Below are positions 51,654 through 61,011 of a stretch of 64,000 bases of DNA, one piece after another. The stretch is taken from contig DFQC01000046.1 in the NCBI GenBank assembly GCA_002377585.1, positions 1-64,000 of the forward strand, read 5' to 3'. Each line of letters begins with the position of its first letter. Positions within the stretch are counted from its first letter, which is position 1. The position numbers and the translations under genes were made by a program. The notes beneath the pieces were generated by a model. That model made no database searches. It was not told the origin of the DNA and saw nothing but the letters and a program-made list of their open reading frames with translations. The stretch is from Anaerolineales bacterium UBA3499. GTDB lineage: Bacteria; Chloroflexota; Anaerolineae; Anaerolineales; UBA11657.

Positions 51654-54237
51654 TCTGACGCAAATTGCACTATCTAAGCTGTTTACAATTAGATTATTTG
51701 CTCTGATCCTATTTTCATCAATTGCAAGTGGCTGCATTCTTCCAGCAAGTTCCACTTCGTCAAACCAAGCAAATCCAGATGTGACAACTGACTCAGAATT
51801 GACTGAAAGAAACATTGTCACTACCTCACCAACCCCGCCAATAGATCAAGCAATAGTTATCGAAAGCACAGCCACTCCAACCATCACTACAAAAAACTCT
51901 AATGAACCGGTCACGATTGTAGGCAATGCTAAGATTACATTTCCTCTGTTTGAAAACTACCTTGTGGAACCCTATGTAATGTTAGAAGATGAAGCCGGTT
52001 TTGTTAACCGTGATTTCGATTTCATCATCCCACCGCAAGACCAAGTTTTAGGTCCGCTCACTCCCAGAGGAGAAAATACTTGGGATTATGTGCTTCATCT
52101 ACCATCATTGCCACCAGGTATCCTTGTTGATGTTGACAACAACTCTCAGAATGACACTGGAGTACGGATTTTTGCGGTTGCAGTACAAGCAAATACGATT
52201 GGTGACCCTTTTTTAGGTTCGGATGAATTCCGAGGATGGTCAACGGTGTGGACATCTGCACGTATTGACAGTGAGAATCGAGATGAAATTGTTGGAGGCA
52301 AGCTCATAGTATGGTCTCCAGATAATAAACAGTCGTTCCCGTCTGACTTTGGTTCGGATAAACTGCTTTTTACAAATGATGACCCTACCAAAAATATTGA
52401 AGCAGGTTATACGATTGTCAATCTCGATAGCAACCCATTCACATTCACGAAAGAAAGAATTTCGGAAATTATCCTATATGAGGGAGATGTAGAAATCAAC
52501 GACTTATCAGACTTGAGTTATACAGAAGCATTTAATGCTTTATGGTCTAAAGCTTCAATTGAATATCCTTTTACCCAGCTCAAAAGTGTTGATTGGCAAA
52601 ATATATATGATAGATTTGCACCGCAAGTGACTAAAGCAGAAGCATCATCTGATCCTCAAGCATGGTACCTTGCTATGCGCAACTTTGCCTGGAGCATACC
52701 AGATGGGCATATAGGACTTGGAGGAGATGATGGTGGATTATTTCAAAAGGAAGCTGGGGGAGGAGCTGGATTAGGAATGACTGAACTCAGTGACGGACGT
52801 GTGTTGGTCAATTATGTTGACACAAGTGGAACTGCTGCAAAAGCTGGTATAAAGCTAGGAGACGAAATTATTTCCTATAACAATATTCCCATAAGACAAG
52901 CAATACAAAGCATTACTCCACTAAACGGACCTTTCTCCACTGACCATGTCCTGAAACTAGAGCAATATCGGTATATTAGCAGGGGAAAGGTAGGCGATAG
53001 TGCTGATATAGAATGGAAAGATTCTACAGGAATCGTTAACCAGGCAACAATCATATTGCGTTCCGAGAGAAATAGTCTGGCAGCTACGTCTCTATATGCA
53101 GATTTTGATCGCAATGCACCACCTATTGAGTATGAAATCATTGATGATTATGACATTGGATATATCCGAATATGGTCTTTATCTGATGATTTGAATTTGA
53201 CGTTTCGTTTGTTTAGACGAGCTGTACAATTATTTAACGACAATGACACTACAGGTGTAATAATTGACTTAAGACATAACCTTGGCGGGTCACCTATGGG
53301 TACTAGCTTAGCGTCCTTCTTCACTCAGACAGAAATTGAAGTAATGCGAGGATACTATTACAGCGATAAATTAAAGCTTTTTGATACTTATGGTCCACCT
53401 GATAGTATCGAACCTGACAAAAACCTCTTTTATGAAGGAAGAGTAGCAATACTTGTAGGTCCTGCCTGCGCAAGTGCATGCGAAAACGTAGCTTGGGTTT
53501 TTAGTCAACTCCCACAGGTCACAGTATTAGGTCATTATCCTAGTAATGGAATTATGGGTGAAGTAGGTCGTGGTCAATATAAGCTTCCTGGCGATTTATC
53601 TTTCCAAATCCCCACAGGCATGGATCAAGACATGGAGAACAATATCATTGTGGAAGGAACAGGAGTTGTGCCCGACATACTTATACCCATTACCGAGGCA
53701 AATATTTTTGAAAACAGAGATATAGTTTTAGAAGAAGCAATAGATCTTCTAAGCAAGCCATTAGTAGCCGGAATCATCCCCTCAAGTTCTCCACGACTAC
53801 TTGCACCTTCATTAACTCTAACAGCTGCGAAGGGAAATACGCCAATCCTGGAAGAACTTGCCAACGAAACGCCGAATTATGAGATGCCCGAACCAGGCCA
53901 AAAACGAGTTTACTCCATCCCTATGGATAATTCTACGGAAAGTATTTGGTGGTACTCTTGGTGTGCCACCAATAAAAATATCGCTTACAAAAATTGGAGT
54001 AATATTACTGTCAATTTCTATTTAAATGACGAGTTAGTTTCAAAAAATGAATTGTATCAAACTGATGGTCAAGCGAATCAAGAATATTGTTTTTACGAAC
54101 TAGTGGGTCTGACAGATTGGCCTCGAGGTGAACATGTATTGCACACTAAAGTAAGTTTTGATCAGGAAATTAATGATGGGAGCACAGTTTACCCAATTGG
54201 ATTACGCGAGTTTGAATATCACGTTTACGTCAATTAA
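51646..54237 (+). CDS. S41-like peptidase lipoprotein with PDZ domain
   Basis: 863-aa surface lipoprotein (lipobox IASGC, C30). After a Thr/Ser/Pro-rich linker (about 31-90) comes a beta-rich region of unknown family (about 95-270), then a S41/tail-specific protease part with an N-terminal helical arm, a PDZ-like segment (GTAAKAGIKLGDEIISYNNI) and the core (about 500-690) with IIDLRHNLGGSP and GPACASACENVAW. S610 in this motif aligns with the S41 catalytic serine. The Lys usually 25 residues further on (GKG in CtpA) is missing, as the region reads HYPSNGIMGEVG. A C-terminal beta domain of about 170 residues follows. May be inactive or use another base. A true CtpA gene follows. Confidence 0.7.
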   Translation: MINLTQIALSKLFTIRLFALILFSSIASGCILPASSTSSNQANPDVTTDSELTERNIVTTSPTPPIDQAIVIESTATPTITTKNSNEPVTIVGNAKITFPLFENYLVEPYVMLEDEAGFVNRDFDFIIPPQDQVLGPLTPRGENTWDYVLHLPSLPPGILVDVDNNSQNDTGVRIFAVAVQANTIGDPFLGSDEFRGWSTVWTSARIDSENRDEIVGGKLIVWSPDNKQSFPSDFGSDKLLFTNDDPTKNIEAGYTIVNLDSNPFTFTKERISEIILYEGDVEINDLSDLSYTEAFNALWSKASIEYPFTQLKSVDWQNIYDRFAPQVTKAEASSDPQAWYLAMRNFAWSIPDGHIGLGGDDGGLFQKEAGGGAGLGMTELSDGRVLVNYVDTSGTAAKAGIKLGDEIISYNNIPIRQAIQSITPLNGPFSTDHVLKLEQYRYISRGKVGDSADIEWKDSTGIVNQATIILRSERNSLAATSLYADFDRNAPPIEYEIIDDYDIGYIRIWSLSDDLNLTFRLFRRAVQLFNDNDTTGVIIDLRHNLGGSPMGTSLASFFTQTEIEVMRGYYYSDKLKLFDTYGPPDSIEPDKNLFYEGRVAILVGPACASACENVAWVFSQLPQVTVLGHYPSNGIMGEVGRGQYKLPGDLSFQIPTGMDQDMENNIIVEGTGVVPDILIPITEANIFENRDIVLEEAIDLLSKPLVAGIIPSSSPRLLAPSLTLTAAKGNTPILEELANETPNYEMPEPGQKRVYSIPMDNSTESIWWYSWCATNKNIAYKNWSNITVNFYLNDELVSKNELYQTDGQANQEYCFYELVGLTDWPRGEHVLHTKVSFDQEINDGSTVYPIGLREFEYHVYVN

Positions 54238-54280
54238 TCATAGATAACAAATTGTCAAGCTTTGGAGCATTTTTTACCGA

Positions 54281-55540
54281 ATGAAAGAAAGAATATTTCG
54301 TAATTTTCTAATAACGATAACAATAGTTTTTGTTAGCACAAGTATTTTCGCTGGAGGAGTTGTCACTGGTGCTTACTATCACGATATTTTACCGAGCAAC
54401 GTGTCTTTTCCTGGAAGAATAAGTGCTGTAAATGAAGTTGAAATCAATCAAGAAGCAGGTGCTACACCACAAGAACTGCAAGAATACTTCAAGCCTTTTT
54501 GGGAATCCTTTGAATTGTTACAGGAAAATTTTGTAGATCAGCCATTAGACACCACCAAATTGGTCCAAGGTGCAATAAAGGGTATGCTTAAAGCCACCGG
54601 AGACAAAAACACAACCTATATGACTCCAGTTGAGCAAAGTATGATGAGTGAAAACATGTCTGGTGAAATTGAAGGTATCGGTGCTGAAGTGGACACTAGA
54701 AGTGGCGAATACCTCCGTGTTATTGCCCCTCTCCCAGGATCTCCAGCAGAAGCAGCCGGTATACTTCCTGGTGACACTATTGTAGCTATCGACGGCGAAG
54801 ACGTTTCTGGTATTGACCCATTTGAAGTTATAGGTAAAGTTCGAGGTCCAGCTGGCACTATTGTAGAAATTACCTTAGAACGCGAAGGTTTATTAGAGCC
54901 CTTAATTCTTGAGATAACTAGGTACAATTTCGTTGTCCCTTCGGTTGAAGGAGAAAATCTGGACAACCAAATCGCATATGTAAAAATAAATCGTTTTGGT
55001 GATAGAACCGAAGATGAACTGCGTAATCAGTTGCGAGCCTTGATGTCAAATGATCCAGCTGGGTTAATTCTTGATCTACGCAATAATCCAGGTGGATTTC
55101 TAGATGCAGGCATTGCAGTAACATCACAGTTCATCAAAAACAAAATAGTCATGAGAGAAACATTCGGAGATGGACGGGAACGAGAGTATCGATCAGGAAG
55201 AGATGGCTTAGCAACTGAAGTGCCATTAGTCCTATTAATTAATCAAGGTAGTGCAAGCGCTTCTGAAATCGTAGCAACTGCAGTCAAAGATTACAACCGA
55301 GGTACACTCGTAGGAGAAACAACTTATGGGAAAGGTACAGTTCAAACATGGATCAGTCTCACAGACAATCGTGGATCGGTCCGCATTACCTTTGCTAGAT
55401 GGGCTGGGCCACTTGGCAATTCCATTGACGGACAGGGAGTTAATCCGGATGTTGAAGTCAAACCTAGCGACGAAGATCGTCAAAGCAGCGTAGATTCCCA
55501 ACTTGATGCAGCAATAGATGTTTTTCTCAAATCTAATTAA
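54281..55540 (+). CDS. ctpA: carboxy-terminal processing protease CtpA/Prc (S41A)
   Basis: 419-aa envelope protease that trims C-termini. N-terminal signal/anchor helix (about 9-30), helical arm, PDZ domain (about 125-215, GSPAEAAGILPGDTIVAIDG) and the S41 core: LILDLRNNPGGFLDAG, the catalytic serine S326 in GSASASEIV and the lysine K351 in YGKGTVQ, 25 residues apart as in D1 protease. Intact. It is 43 bases after the S41-like lipoprotein gene, and a tRNA-Leu promoter starts just downstream. Confidence 0.95.
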   Translation: MKERIFRNFLITITIVFVSTSIFAGGVVTGAYYHDILPSNVSFPGRISAVNEVEINQEAGATPQELQEYFKPFWESFELLQENFVDQPLDTTKLVQGAIKGMLKATGDKNTTYMTPVEQSMMSENMSGEIEGIGAEVDTRSGEYLRVIAPLPGSPAEAAGILPGDTIVAIDGEDVSGIDPFEVIGKVRGPAGTIVEITLEREGLLEPLILEITRYNFVVPSVEGENLDNQIAYVKINRFGDRTEDELRNQLRALMSNDPAGLILDLRNNPGGFLDAGIAVTSQFIKNKIVMRETFGDGREREYRSGRDGLATEVPLVLLINQGSASASEIVATAVKDYNRGTLVGETTYGKGTVQTWISLTDNRGSVRITFARWAGPLGNSIDGQGVNPDVEVKPSDEDRQSSVDSQLDAAIDVFLKSN

Positions 55541-55574
55541 CATGCTGAATAGATATAGCAAGTTGTATTTGCCA

Positions 55575-55583
55575 TGCTATAAT
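55575..55583 (+). promoter_or_regulatory. extended -10 promoter of tRNA-Leu
   Basis: TGCTATAAT, of which TATAAT is at 55578-55583, 12 bases before the tRNA. Identical to the elements before tmRNA and tRNA-Ser. Confidence 0.75.
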
Positions 55584-55594
55584 TGCGCGCGTTC

Positions 55595-55677
55595 GGGGAA
55601 GTGTCGGAATTGGCAGACGAGCGTGGTTTAGGACCACGTGGGCTTAGCCCGTGCGGGTTCAAGTCCCGCCTTCCCCA
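55595..55677 (+). tRNA. tRNA-Leu(UAG)
   Basis: 83-nt class II tRNA. Acceptor GGGGAAG pairs with CTTCCCC, the anticodon loop is TTTAGGA (anticodon TAG, reading CUN codons), the variable arm TGGGCTTAGCCCG is long, and the T-loop is TTCAAGT. CCA is not encoded. tig starts 29 bases after it with no terminator between, so they are probably cotranscribed. Confidence 0.95.
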
Positions 55678-55706
55678 CTAACGAAAAACCGTACAAGGAT
55701 TACAAA

Positions 55707-57095
55707 GTGGATCAATTGAAAATTAGTACAAATGAGCTGGAAGACTGCGAAGTTGAGATGACTGTGGAACTGGAAAGCGGTAGACTGACAGCTGCCAAAA
55801 ATGCAGCTGCGCGTAAATTAGCAAGAAGAATAAATATTCCAGGGTTTCGCAAAGGAAAAGCACCCTACAGTGTAATACTACAGCACGTTGGTGATGAAAC
55901 TGTTACCGAAAATGCCATTGAAGAATTAGGACAGCAAGTTTACAAAGAAGCATTGGAACAAAGCGAGATCGATCCTTTTGCGCCTGGAAATCTGGTCGAT
56001 GTAAAACTTGAAGAAGATCCAGTACTTACCTTTAAGGTCCCGCTTCCTCCTAAAGTAGATTTAGGTGAGTATAGTTCAGTACGAGTACCGTATGAAGCTA
56101 TAGAAATATCTGACGAAGCAGTTTCCGAATCAATGGAACATCTCCGTGCCGAACATGCATTACTGGAACCAATTGACCGACCTGCTCAATTCGGTGACGT
56201 AATTACTATAGATGCACGCGGTATACTGGATGATGATAATGAAGAAGAGAATATACTTGTTGATGAAACGGACTTCGATATATTGTTAGACTCCGAATCC
56301 GAGTGGCCTATGGCGGGATTTGTACAAGAAGTCGAGGGAATGATAATTGACGACTCACGCGATTTCGAAATTAAATTCTCTACCAAATATGACAATGAAC
56401 AATTAGCAGGAAAAAATGTATTGTGGAATGTGACCTGCAAAAGTGCCAAAAGTAGAACCTTGCCTGAACTCAATGATAATTTTGCTGCCCTCGTCTCAGA
56501 AGAGTACAAAACTTTACTGGATTTGCGTATAGCTGTGCGCAAACAATTAGAACATTCCGCCACCTTGCAACAAGATAGAGAACACAGAAACGCTGTGATA
56601 GAAGAAGTGCTAAAGAAATGTACAATTTCTTATCCTTCAATCATGATTCAAGAAAGAATCCAAGAACTTGTGAAAGATCAAGACCGAAGATTAAAGTCAC
56701 AAGGTCTCACCTTAGAAGACTACCTCAAAATCGAAGATCAAACTGAAGAAGAATATATAGCAGCACTTGAACCCGAAGCAGCAAAACAGTTGCAAAGCTC
56801 ACTTATGCTTTCTGAATTAGTAAAGGTAGAGAAAATAGAAGTAGATGATGATGAAATTAATGAGGCAATAGAAAAAACATCTCTACAGTTCGGTGAGTCA
56901 GCCGAGAAAATCCGAGAAATGTTGCGTAAGGATAGTGGACGACGTTCTTTAGAACTAGACCTCATTTCAGATAAGGCCTTGAACAAATTACAGGCTATAG
57001 CAAAGGGTGAGACAATTGAGCTGGCAGAAAGTGATACAGTAACCCAGAAGCACTCTCACTCAGCAACTGTAGAAACAGATCAGCAAGATGAATAA
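55707..57095 (+). CDS. tig: trigger factor
   Basis: 462-aa ribosome-associated chaperone and prolyl isomerase. GTG start with AAGGAT 6 bases upstream; a longer frame into the tRNA-Leu gene is not real. The N-terminal ribosome-binding domain has the signature NIPGFRKGKAPYSV, the FKBP-like domain follows around 160-250 (PAQFGDVITIDARG; the pocket residues are poorly conserved), and the C-terminal arm is helical and ends in an acidic/polar tail. clpP follows at 106 bases, the usual partner, but clpX is not in the window. Confidence 0.94.
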   Translation: MDQLKISTNELEDCEVEMTVELESGRLTAAKNAAARKLARRINIPGFRKGKAPYSVILQHVGDETVTENAIEELGQQVYKEALEQSEIDPFAPGNLVDVKLEEDPVLTFKVPLPPKVDLGEYSSVRVPYEAIEISDEAVSESMEHLRAEHALLEPIDRPAQFGDVITIDARGILDDDNEEENILVDETDFDILLDSESEWPMAGFVQEVEGMIIDDSRDFEIKFSTKYDNEQLAGKNVLWNVTCKSAKSRTLPELNDNFAALVSEEYKTLLDLRIAVRKQLEHSATLQQDREHRNAVIEEVLKKCTISYPSIMIQERIQELVKDQDRRLKSQGLTLEDYLKIEDQTEEEYIAALEPEAAKQLQSSLMLSELVKVEKIEVDDDEINEAIEKTSLQFGESAEKIREMLRKDSGRRSLELDLISDKALNKLQAIAKGETIELAESDTVTQKHSHSATVETDQQDE

Positions 57096-57201
57096 AGCTG
57101 GCTCACTAATTTTATACAATACGCAAACAATAAGTTAATCTTCTTAGTGCATACTAGGTATAAAATAACATAGCATTTTTCGATACAAAAAAGGAAATCT
57201 A

Positions 57202-57864
57202 ATGAACACAAACCTTATACCAATGGTAATAGAATCCACAGGGCGAGGTGAAAGAGCATACGATATTTATTCATTGTTGTTGAAGGAACGAATTATATTT
57301 GTGGGTACAGGGATCAATGACCAAGTGGCTAATCTTATAGTGGCTCAGCTGCTGTACCTAGACCAACAAGATCCGGAGAAACAGATTAATATGTATATAA
57401 ATAGTCCTGGAGGTATGATCTACTCTGGATTAGCTGTTTATGATACCATGCGTCTTGTGAACGCACCCATAGCCACATATGCAGTAGGAGTAACTGCATC
57501 ATTCGGGACAGTCCTGCTAACAGCTGGAGAACCTGGTCAAAGATATGCACTTCCTAACGCAACTATACATTTACATCAACCTCTAGGTGGCGCAGAAGGA
57601 CAAGCAAGAGATATAGAGATCCAAGCCAAAGAGATTTTAAGACTCAGGAGCCGACTAAACAATATCCTAGCCAAACACACAGGACAAAAAATAAAAGTGA
57701 TTGAACGTGATACCGACCGTGATTATTGGATGACGGCTAATCAGGCCGTAGAATACGGTTTAATTGATGGGGTTATTGAACAAAGCACAGATAAAGACAC
57801 GGAAAGTGATGAACCTAAAACTAAGAAACCCAAGAAAACATCAAATAAAGCTGCTGACAAATAA
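57202..57864 (+). CDS. clpP: ATP-dependent Clp protease proteolytic subunit
   Basis: 220-aa serine protease subunit that forms the barrel for Clp ATPases. S100 lies in VGVTASFGTVLLTAG (canonical GQAASMGA), H125 in IHLHQPLGG, and the acidic member in ERDTDRDYWM. The sequence around the serine is divergent (VGVTASFG), which suggests one of two ClpP paralogues (inference). After about residue 195 there is a polar, Lys-rich tail (KDTESDEPKTKKPKKT) that is not usual. AAGGAAA ribosome site. A TATAAA box lies about 40 bases upstream. Confidence 0.92.
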   Translation: MNTNLIPMVIESTGRGERAYDIYSLLLKERIIFVGTGINDQVANLIVAQLLYLDQQDPEKQINMYINSPGGMIYSGLAVYDTMRLVNAPIATYAVGVTASFGTVLLTAGEPGQRYALPNATIHLHQPLGGAEGQARDIEIQAKEILRLRSRLNNILAKHTGQKIKVIERDTDRDYWMTANQAVEYGLIDGVIEQSTDKDTESDEPKTKKPKKTSNKAADK

Positions 57865-57898
57865 TATTCGAGAAGGCATTCATATATTGAAACAACAT

Positions 57899-57920
57899 GG
57901 GGCGATCCTGTGGTCGCCTC
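57899..57920 (+). terminator. possible weak terminator after clpP
   Basis: GGGGCGA and TCGCCTC form a 7-bp stem (one G-T pair) with an 8-base loop 35 bases after the clpP stop. The following sequence (ATTACAATT) is only weakly T-rich. Confidence 0.4.
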
Positions 57921-57955
57921 ATTACAATTAATCTGCTAAATAGATAGTTGTCCAT

Positions 57956-58744
57956 ATGAAAATATCACAATACAGAAACTTAATTATAGATATGGATGGT
58001 GTTCTATGGCGAGGTAATACAGCCTTGCCTGGTTTGAAGGAGTTTGTCGCTACTATACGCAAAACAAAATGTCGTATGGTCCTTGCAACGAACAACTCAA
58101 GTAGTACAGTAGACCAATATCTAAACAAACTCAAACTCATGGGAGTAAATGTAGCTCCAGAAGAAATACTAACTTCTGCTCAAGCCACAGGTGCTTACCT
58201 ACAAAAAATGGCACCAAAAGGAAGTCGTGTTTTTGTAATTGGGGGTGACGGGATAAAAAATGCAATCATAGATCACAAATTTATGATAACAGAAGACGAT
58301 CCTGAATATGTAGTAATAGGAATAGACAAGAAGATAACTTGGGGAAAACTCAATACTGCGGTAATGAACATCCGCGCAGGAGCAAAATTTATCGGCACCA
58401 ATCCTGACAGTACCTACCCTACTGAAGATGGGATAGGTGTTGGCAACGGAGCTATATTGGCTGCAGTCGAAGTTGCTACTGGTATATCACCTTTAGTTAT
58501 TGGAAAACCAGAGACGCCAATTTATGAGCAAGCATTGCATCGTCTAGGTTCTAACTCATCTGATACCCTGATGATTGGTGACCGACTGGACACAGACATC
58601 TTAGGTGCACAGCGCGCAAACATACATACAATGCTGGTGCTTACTGGTGTAACCACACGAGAACTACTAGAAACTAGCGTTGTTCAACCAGATTTGGTGG
58701 TAACAGGGCTTCCAGACATCATCTCTGGCCTTCTTACAAATTGA
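57956..58744 (+). CDS. HAD-IIA family phosphatase (NagD-like)
   Basis: 262-aa sugar-phosphatase-like hydrolase. Motif I is IIDMDGVLWRG, motif II ATNNSSST, then the C2A cap (about 90-175), motif III lysine IGKPE and motif IV MIGDRLDTDILGA. NagD-like enzymes act on nucleoside monophosphates or phosphoglycolate-like compounds; the substrate is unclear. Its stop overlaps a TTG that could start rlmN; the two are probably coupled. Confidence 0.87.
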   Translation: MKISQYRNLIIDMDGVLWRGNTALPGLKEFVATIRKTKCRMVLATNNSSSTVDQYLNKLKLMGVNVAPEEILTSAQATGAYLQKMAPKGSRVFVIGGDGIKNAIIDHKFMITEDDPEYVVIGIDKKITWGKLNTAVMNIRAGAKFIGTNPDSTYPTEDGIGVGNGAILAAVEVATGISPLVIGKPETPIYEQALHRLGSNSSDTLMIGDRLDTDILGAQRANIHTMLVLTGVTTRELLETSVVQPDLVVTGLPDIISGLLTN

Positions 58745-58752
58745 CTAATCTC

Positions 58753-59805
58753 ATGGATACCACTATCAACTTGCTTGATCTGAATGTCAACATGCTTCAA
58801 GAAAAATTGGAAGCTTTGGGTGAACCTAAGTATCGCGCTCAGCAATTGTGGCATGCTATTTATCAAAAACATATTGGTGCTCTGGAAGAAGCTACTACAT
58901 TACCGATAAGCTTAAGAACAATACTGCACGACAAGTTTAGATTAGGTAATCTCACAGAGATAAATGAACTTGCATCTAAAGATAAGCACACCACCAAAGT
59001 GCTTTTTGGATTACCTGATGGACATAAAATTGAGACTGTGTTAATGCGCTACAATAAACGTCGCACAGTTTGTATTTCAACTCAGGCAGGATGTGCACTA
59101 GGGTGTGTCTTTTGTGCAACTGGGCAGATGGGCTTAGATCGTCATCTTACTGTGGGAGAGATAGTAGAACAAGTGCTATGGGCATCTCGCAAATTAAGTG
59201 CAACTGGAAACAAGCTAACAAACATAGTATTAATGGGCATGGGAGAACCATTCCACAATTACACAAATTCTATAGCCGCAATTAATCGCCTTGAAGATAG
59301 CACTGGCATGGCTATAGGAGCTAGACGGGTGACTGTATCGACAGCTGGACATGCCAAAGCCATAAAACAGTTTGCCAAAGAGAGAAGAAGGGAAAGACTT
59401 GCGGTTTCCTTACATGCAGCCACAGACAACTTGCGAGATCAATTAATGCCAATTAATCGGCGATTTCCACTTGATGAATTAATGGCAGCATGTCGCATGT
59501 ATTCATCAATCACCAACCGGAGAATATCATTTGAATGGGCATTAATTGACGACGTAAACGACTCTGAAGAACACGCTCGTGATCTTTGTAAATTGATTGG
59601 TAATATTGATTGCCATGTAAATGTTATACCACTGAATCCAACAGATCAATTCCATGGAAATAGATCTAATGAAGATGCTACTATGAGATTCAAAACTCAA
59701 TTAGATGAATCAGGCATACCCTGCACCATTCGAGTACGTCGCGGATTAGATATAAGTGCAGGATGTGGTCAACTCAAATCAGAAAATACGGTCGGTATAT
59801 CTTGA
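58753..59805 (+). CDS. rlmN: dual-specificity 23S rRNA/tRNA adenine-C2 methyltransferase
   Basis: 350-aa radical SAM enzyme that methylates A2503 of 23S rRNA and A37 of some tRNAs. The [4Fe-4S] motif is CALGCVFC (C114, C118, C121), followed by MGMGEPFHNY, VSLHAATD, IDDVNDSEEHA and the methyl-carrier cysteine in ISAGCGQL. ATG 58753 is used; TTG 58741, overlapping the preceding stop, would add 4 residues. It ends in an overlap with the wecB-like gene. Confidence 0.96.
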   Translation: MDTTINLLDLNVNMLQEKLEALGEPKYRAQQLWHAIYQKHIGALEEATTLPISLRTILHDKFRLGNLTEINELASKDKHTTKVLFGLPDGHKIETVLMRYNKRRTVCISTQAGCALGCVFCATGQMGLDRHLTVGEIVEQVLWASRKLSATGNKLTNIVLMGMGEPFHNYTNSIAAINRLEDSTGMAIGARRVTVSTAGHAKAIKQFAKERRRERLAVSLHAATDNLRDQLMPINRRFPLDELMAACRMYSSITNRRISFEWALIDDVNDSEEHARDLCKLIGNIDCHVNVIPLNPTDQFHGNRSNEDATMRFKTQLDESGIPCTIRVRRGLDISAGCGQLKSENTVGIS

Positions 59806-60905
59806 ATATCCTGACAGTCATAGGAACCAGACCAGAAGCAGTCAAGCTAGCCCCAGTAGTAACAGCTCTGATGGAAAACACTAATGTAAACGTAAGTGTA
59901 TTGGTCACTGCTCAGCATAGGGAAATGCTGGATGAAGTATTAGATATGTTCGACATTGTACCAGACTACGACCTAGACATAATGTCTGATAATCAAACCC
60001 CTACCGATGTATTTATCCAAGTACTAAATGGTATACAGCCAATATTAGTACAATCAAAACCTGATTGGTTGCTGGTACAAGGAGATACTACTACTGTTCT
60101 CGCATCTACTATAGCTGCTGCTTACGAAAAAATCCCAGTAGGGCATATAGAGGCTGGTCTACGTACTTATGATCGAGGAAACCCATTTCCAGAGGAAATC
60201 AACCGCGTACTGACTGATCATGCCGCAAGTTTACACTTTGCACCTACAATTACAGACCGTGCGGCCTTACTACGCGAAGGTATTTCTAACCATACAATAC
60301 ACGTTACAGGAAATACAGTAGTTGATACACTTAATACCATTATATCGAGGCCAGAATCACCATCTCTACGAACTATCTTAAGTAATATAGAAGATGACAA
60401 ACGCCTGATACTCGTTACTGCTCATCGTAGAGAAAATTTTGGTGAACCTTTACAAAGGATCATTGTAGCGCTCTTACAATTAGCAAAACGCGAAGATATA
60501 CATATAGTCTACCCAGTTCATCCTAACCCCAACATAAATAAGCCGATAAAGGAATTGTTGCTAAATCAAAGCAATATTAGTGTTGTTGAACCATTAGATT
60601 ACCTAACATTTACACATTTGATGAAACAGTCATACCTTATATTAACAGACTCAGGTGGCATCCAAGAAGAAGCACCGGGTTTAGGAATCCCTGTACTTGT
60701 TCTCAGAAAAGTTACGGAACGCACAGAAGCTGTAGAACAAGGAACAGCAATAATGGTAGGTACAGATACAGAGAAAATTGTGAAATCTGTTACATTACTA
60801 TTAGACAACAAACCTTCTTACAAAGCAATGATTAAATCCGTGAATCCTTTTGGTGATGGTAATGCTTCTCAAAGAATCGTAAGCATCTTGCTAGACCAAA
60901 CATAA
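59802..60905 (+). CDS. wecB: UDP-N-acetylglucosamine 2-epimerase (non-hydrolysing)
   Basis: 367-aa GT-B-fold epimerase making UDP-ManNAc for polysaccharide. It begins LNILTVIGTRPEAVKLAPV and has TAQHREML, VQGDTTTVLA, GHIEAGLRTYDRGNPFPEEINR, TAHRRENFGEP, HPNPN and TDSGGIQEEAPGLGIPVLVLR. The TTG at 59802 overlaps the rlmN stop (TTGA) and puts the N-terminus at its usual place; an ATG 39 bases upstream (59763) is an alternative. No sugar-biosynthesis genes are adjacent. Confidence 0.95.
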   Translation: MNILTVIGTRPEAVKLAPVVTALMENTNVNVSVLVTAQHREMLDEVLDMFDIVPDYDLDIMSDNQTPTDVFIQVLNGIQPILVQSKPDWLLVQGDTTTVLASTIAAAYEKIPVGHIEAGLRTYDRGNPFPEEINRVLTDHAASLHFAPTITDRAALLREGISNHTIHVTGNTVVDTLNTIISRPESPSLRTILSNIEDDKRLILVTAHRRENFGEPLQRIIVALLQLAKREDIHIVYPVHPNPNINKPIKELLLNQSNISVVEPLDYLTFTHLMKQSYLILTDSGGIQEEAPGLGIPVLVLRKVTERTEAVEQGTAIMVGTDTEKIVKSVTLLLDNKPSYKAMIKSVNPFGDGNASQRIVSILLDQT

Positions 60906-60934
60906 CTGTCACATTTCTAGTGCTTGCAATTAGC

Positions 60935-60963
60935 TTGCATAGGTACTCAATCGTATATATACT
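60935..60963 (+). promoter_or_regulatory. promoter of the Flp pilin gene
   Basis: TTGCAT (60935-60940), 17-base spacer, TATACT (60958-60963). About 48 bases upstream of the pilin start. Confidence 0.6.
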
Positions 60964-61011
60964 GTACATATCTGTACCTAAAATATAAAAAATGTAAGGA
61001 GATCTTCACAT

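Noticed and set aside
55638..55706. Upstream extension of the trigger factor frame
   Set aside because: It runs through the tRNA-Leu gene; the GTG at 55707 has a ribosome site and starts the family N-terminus.
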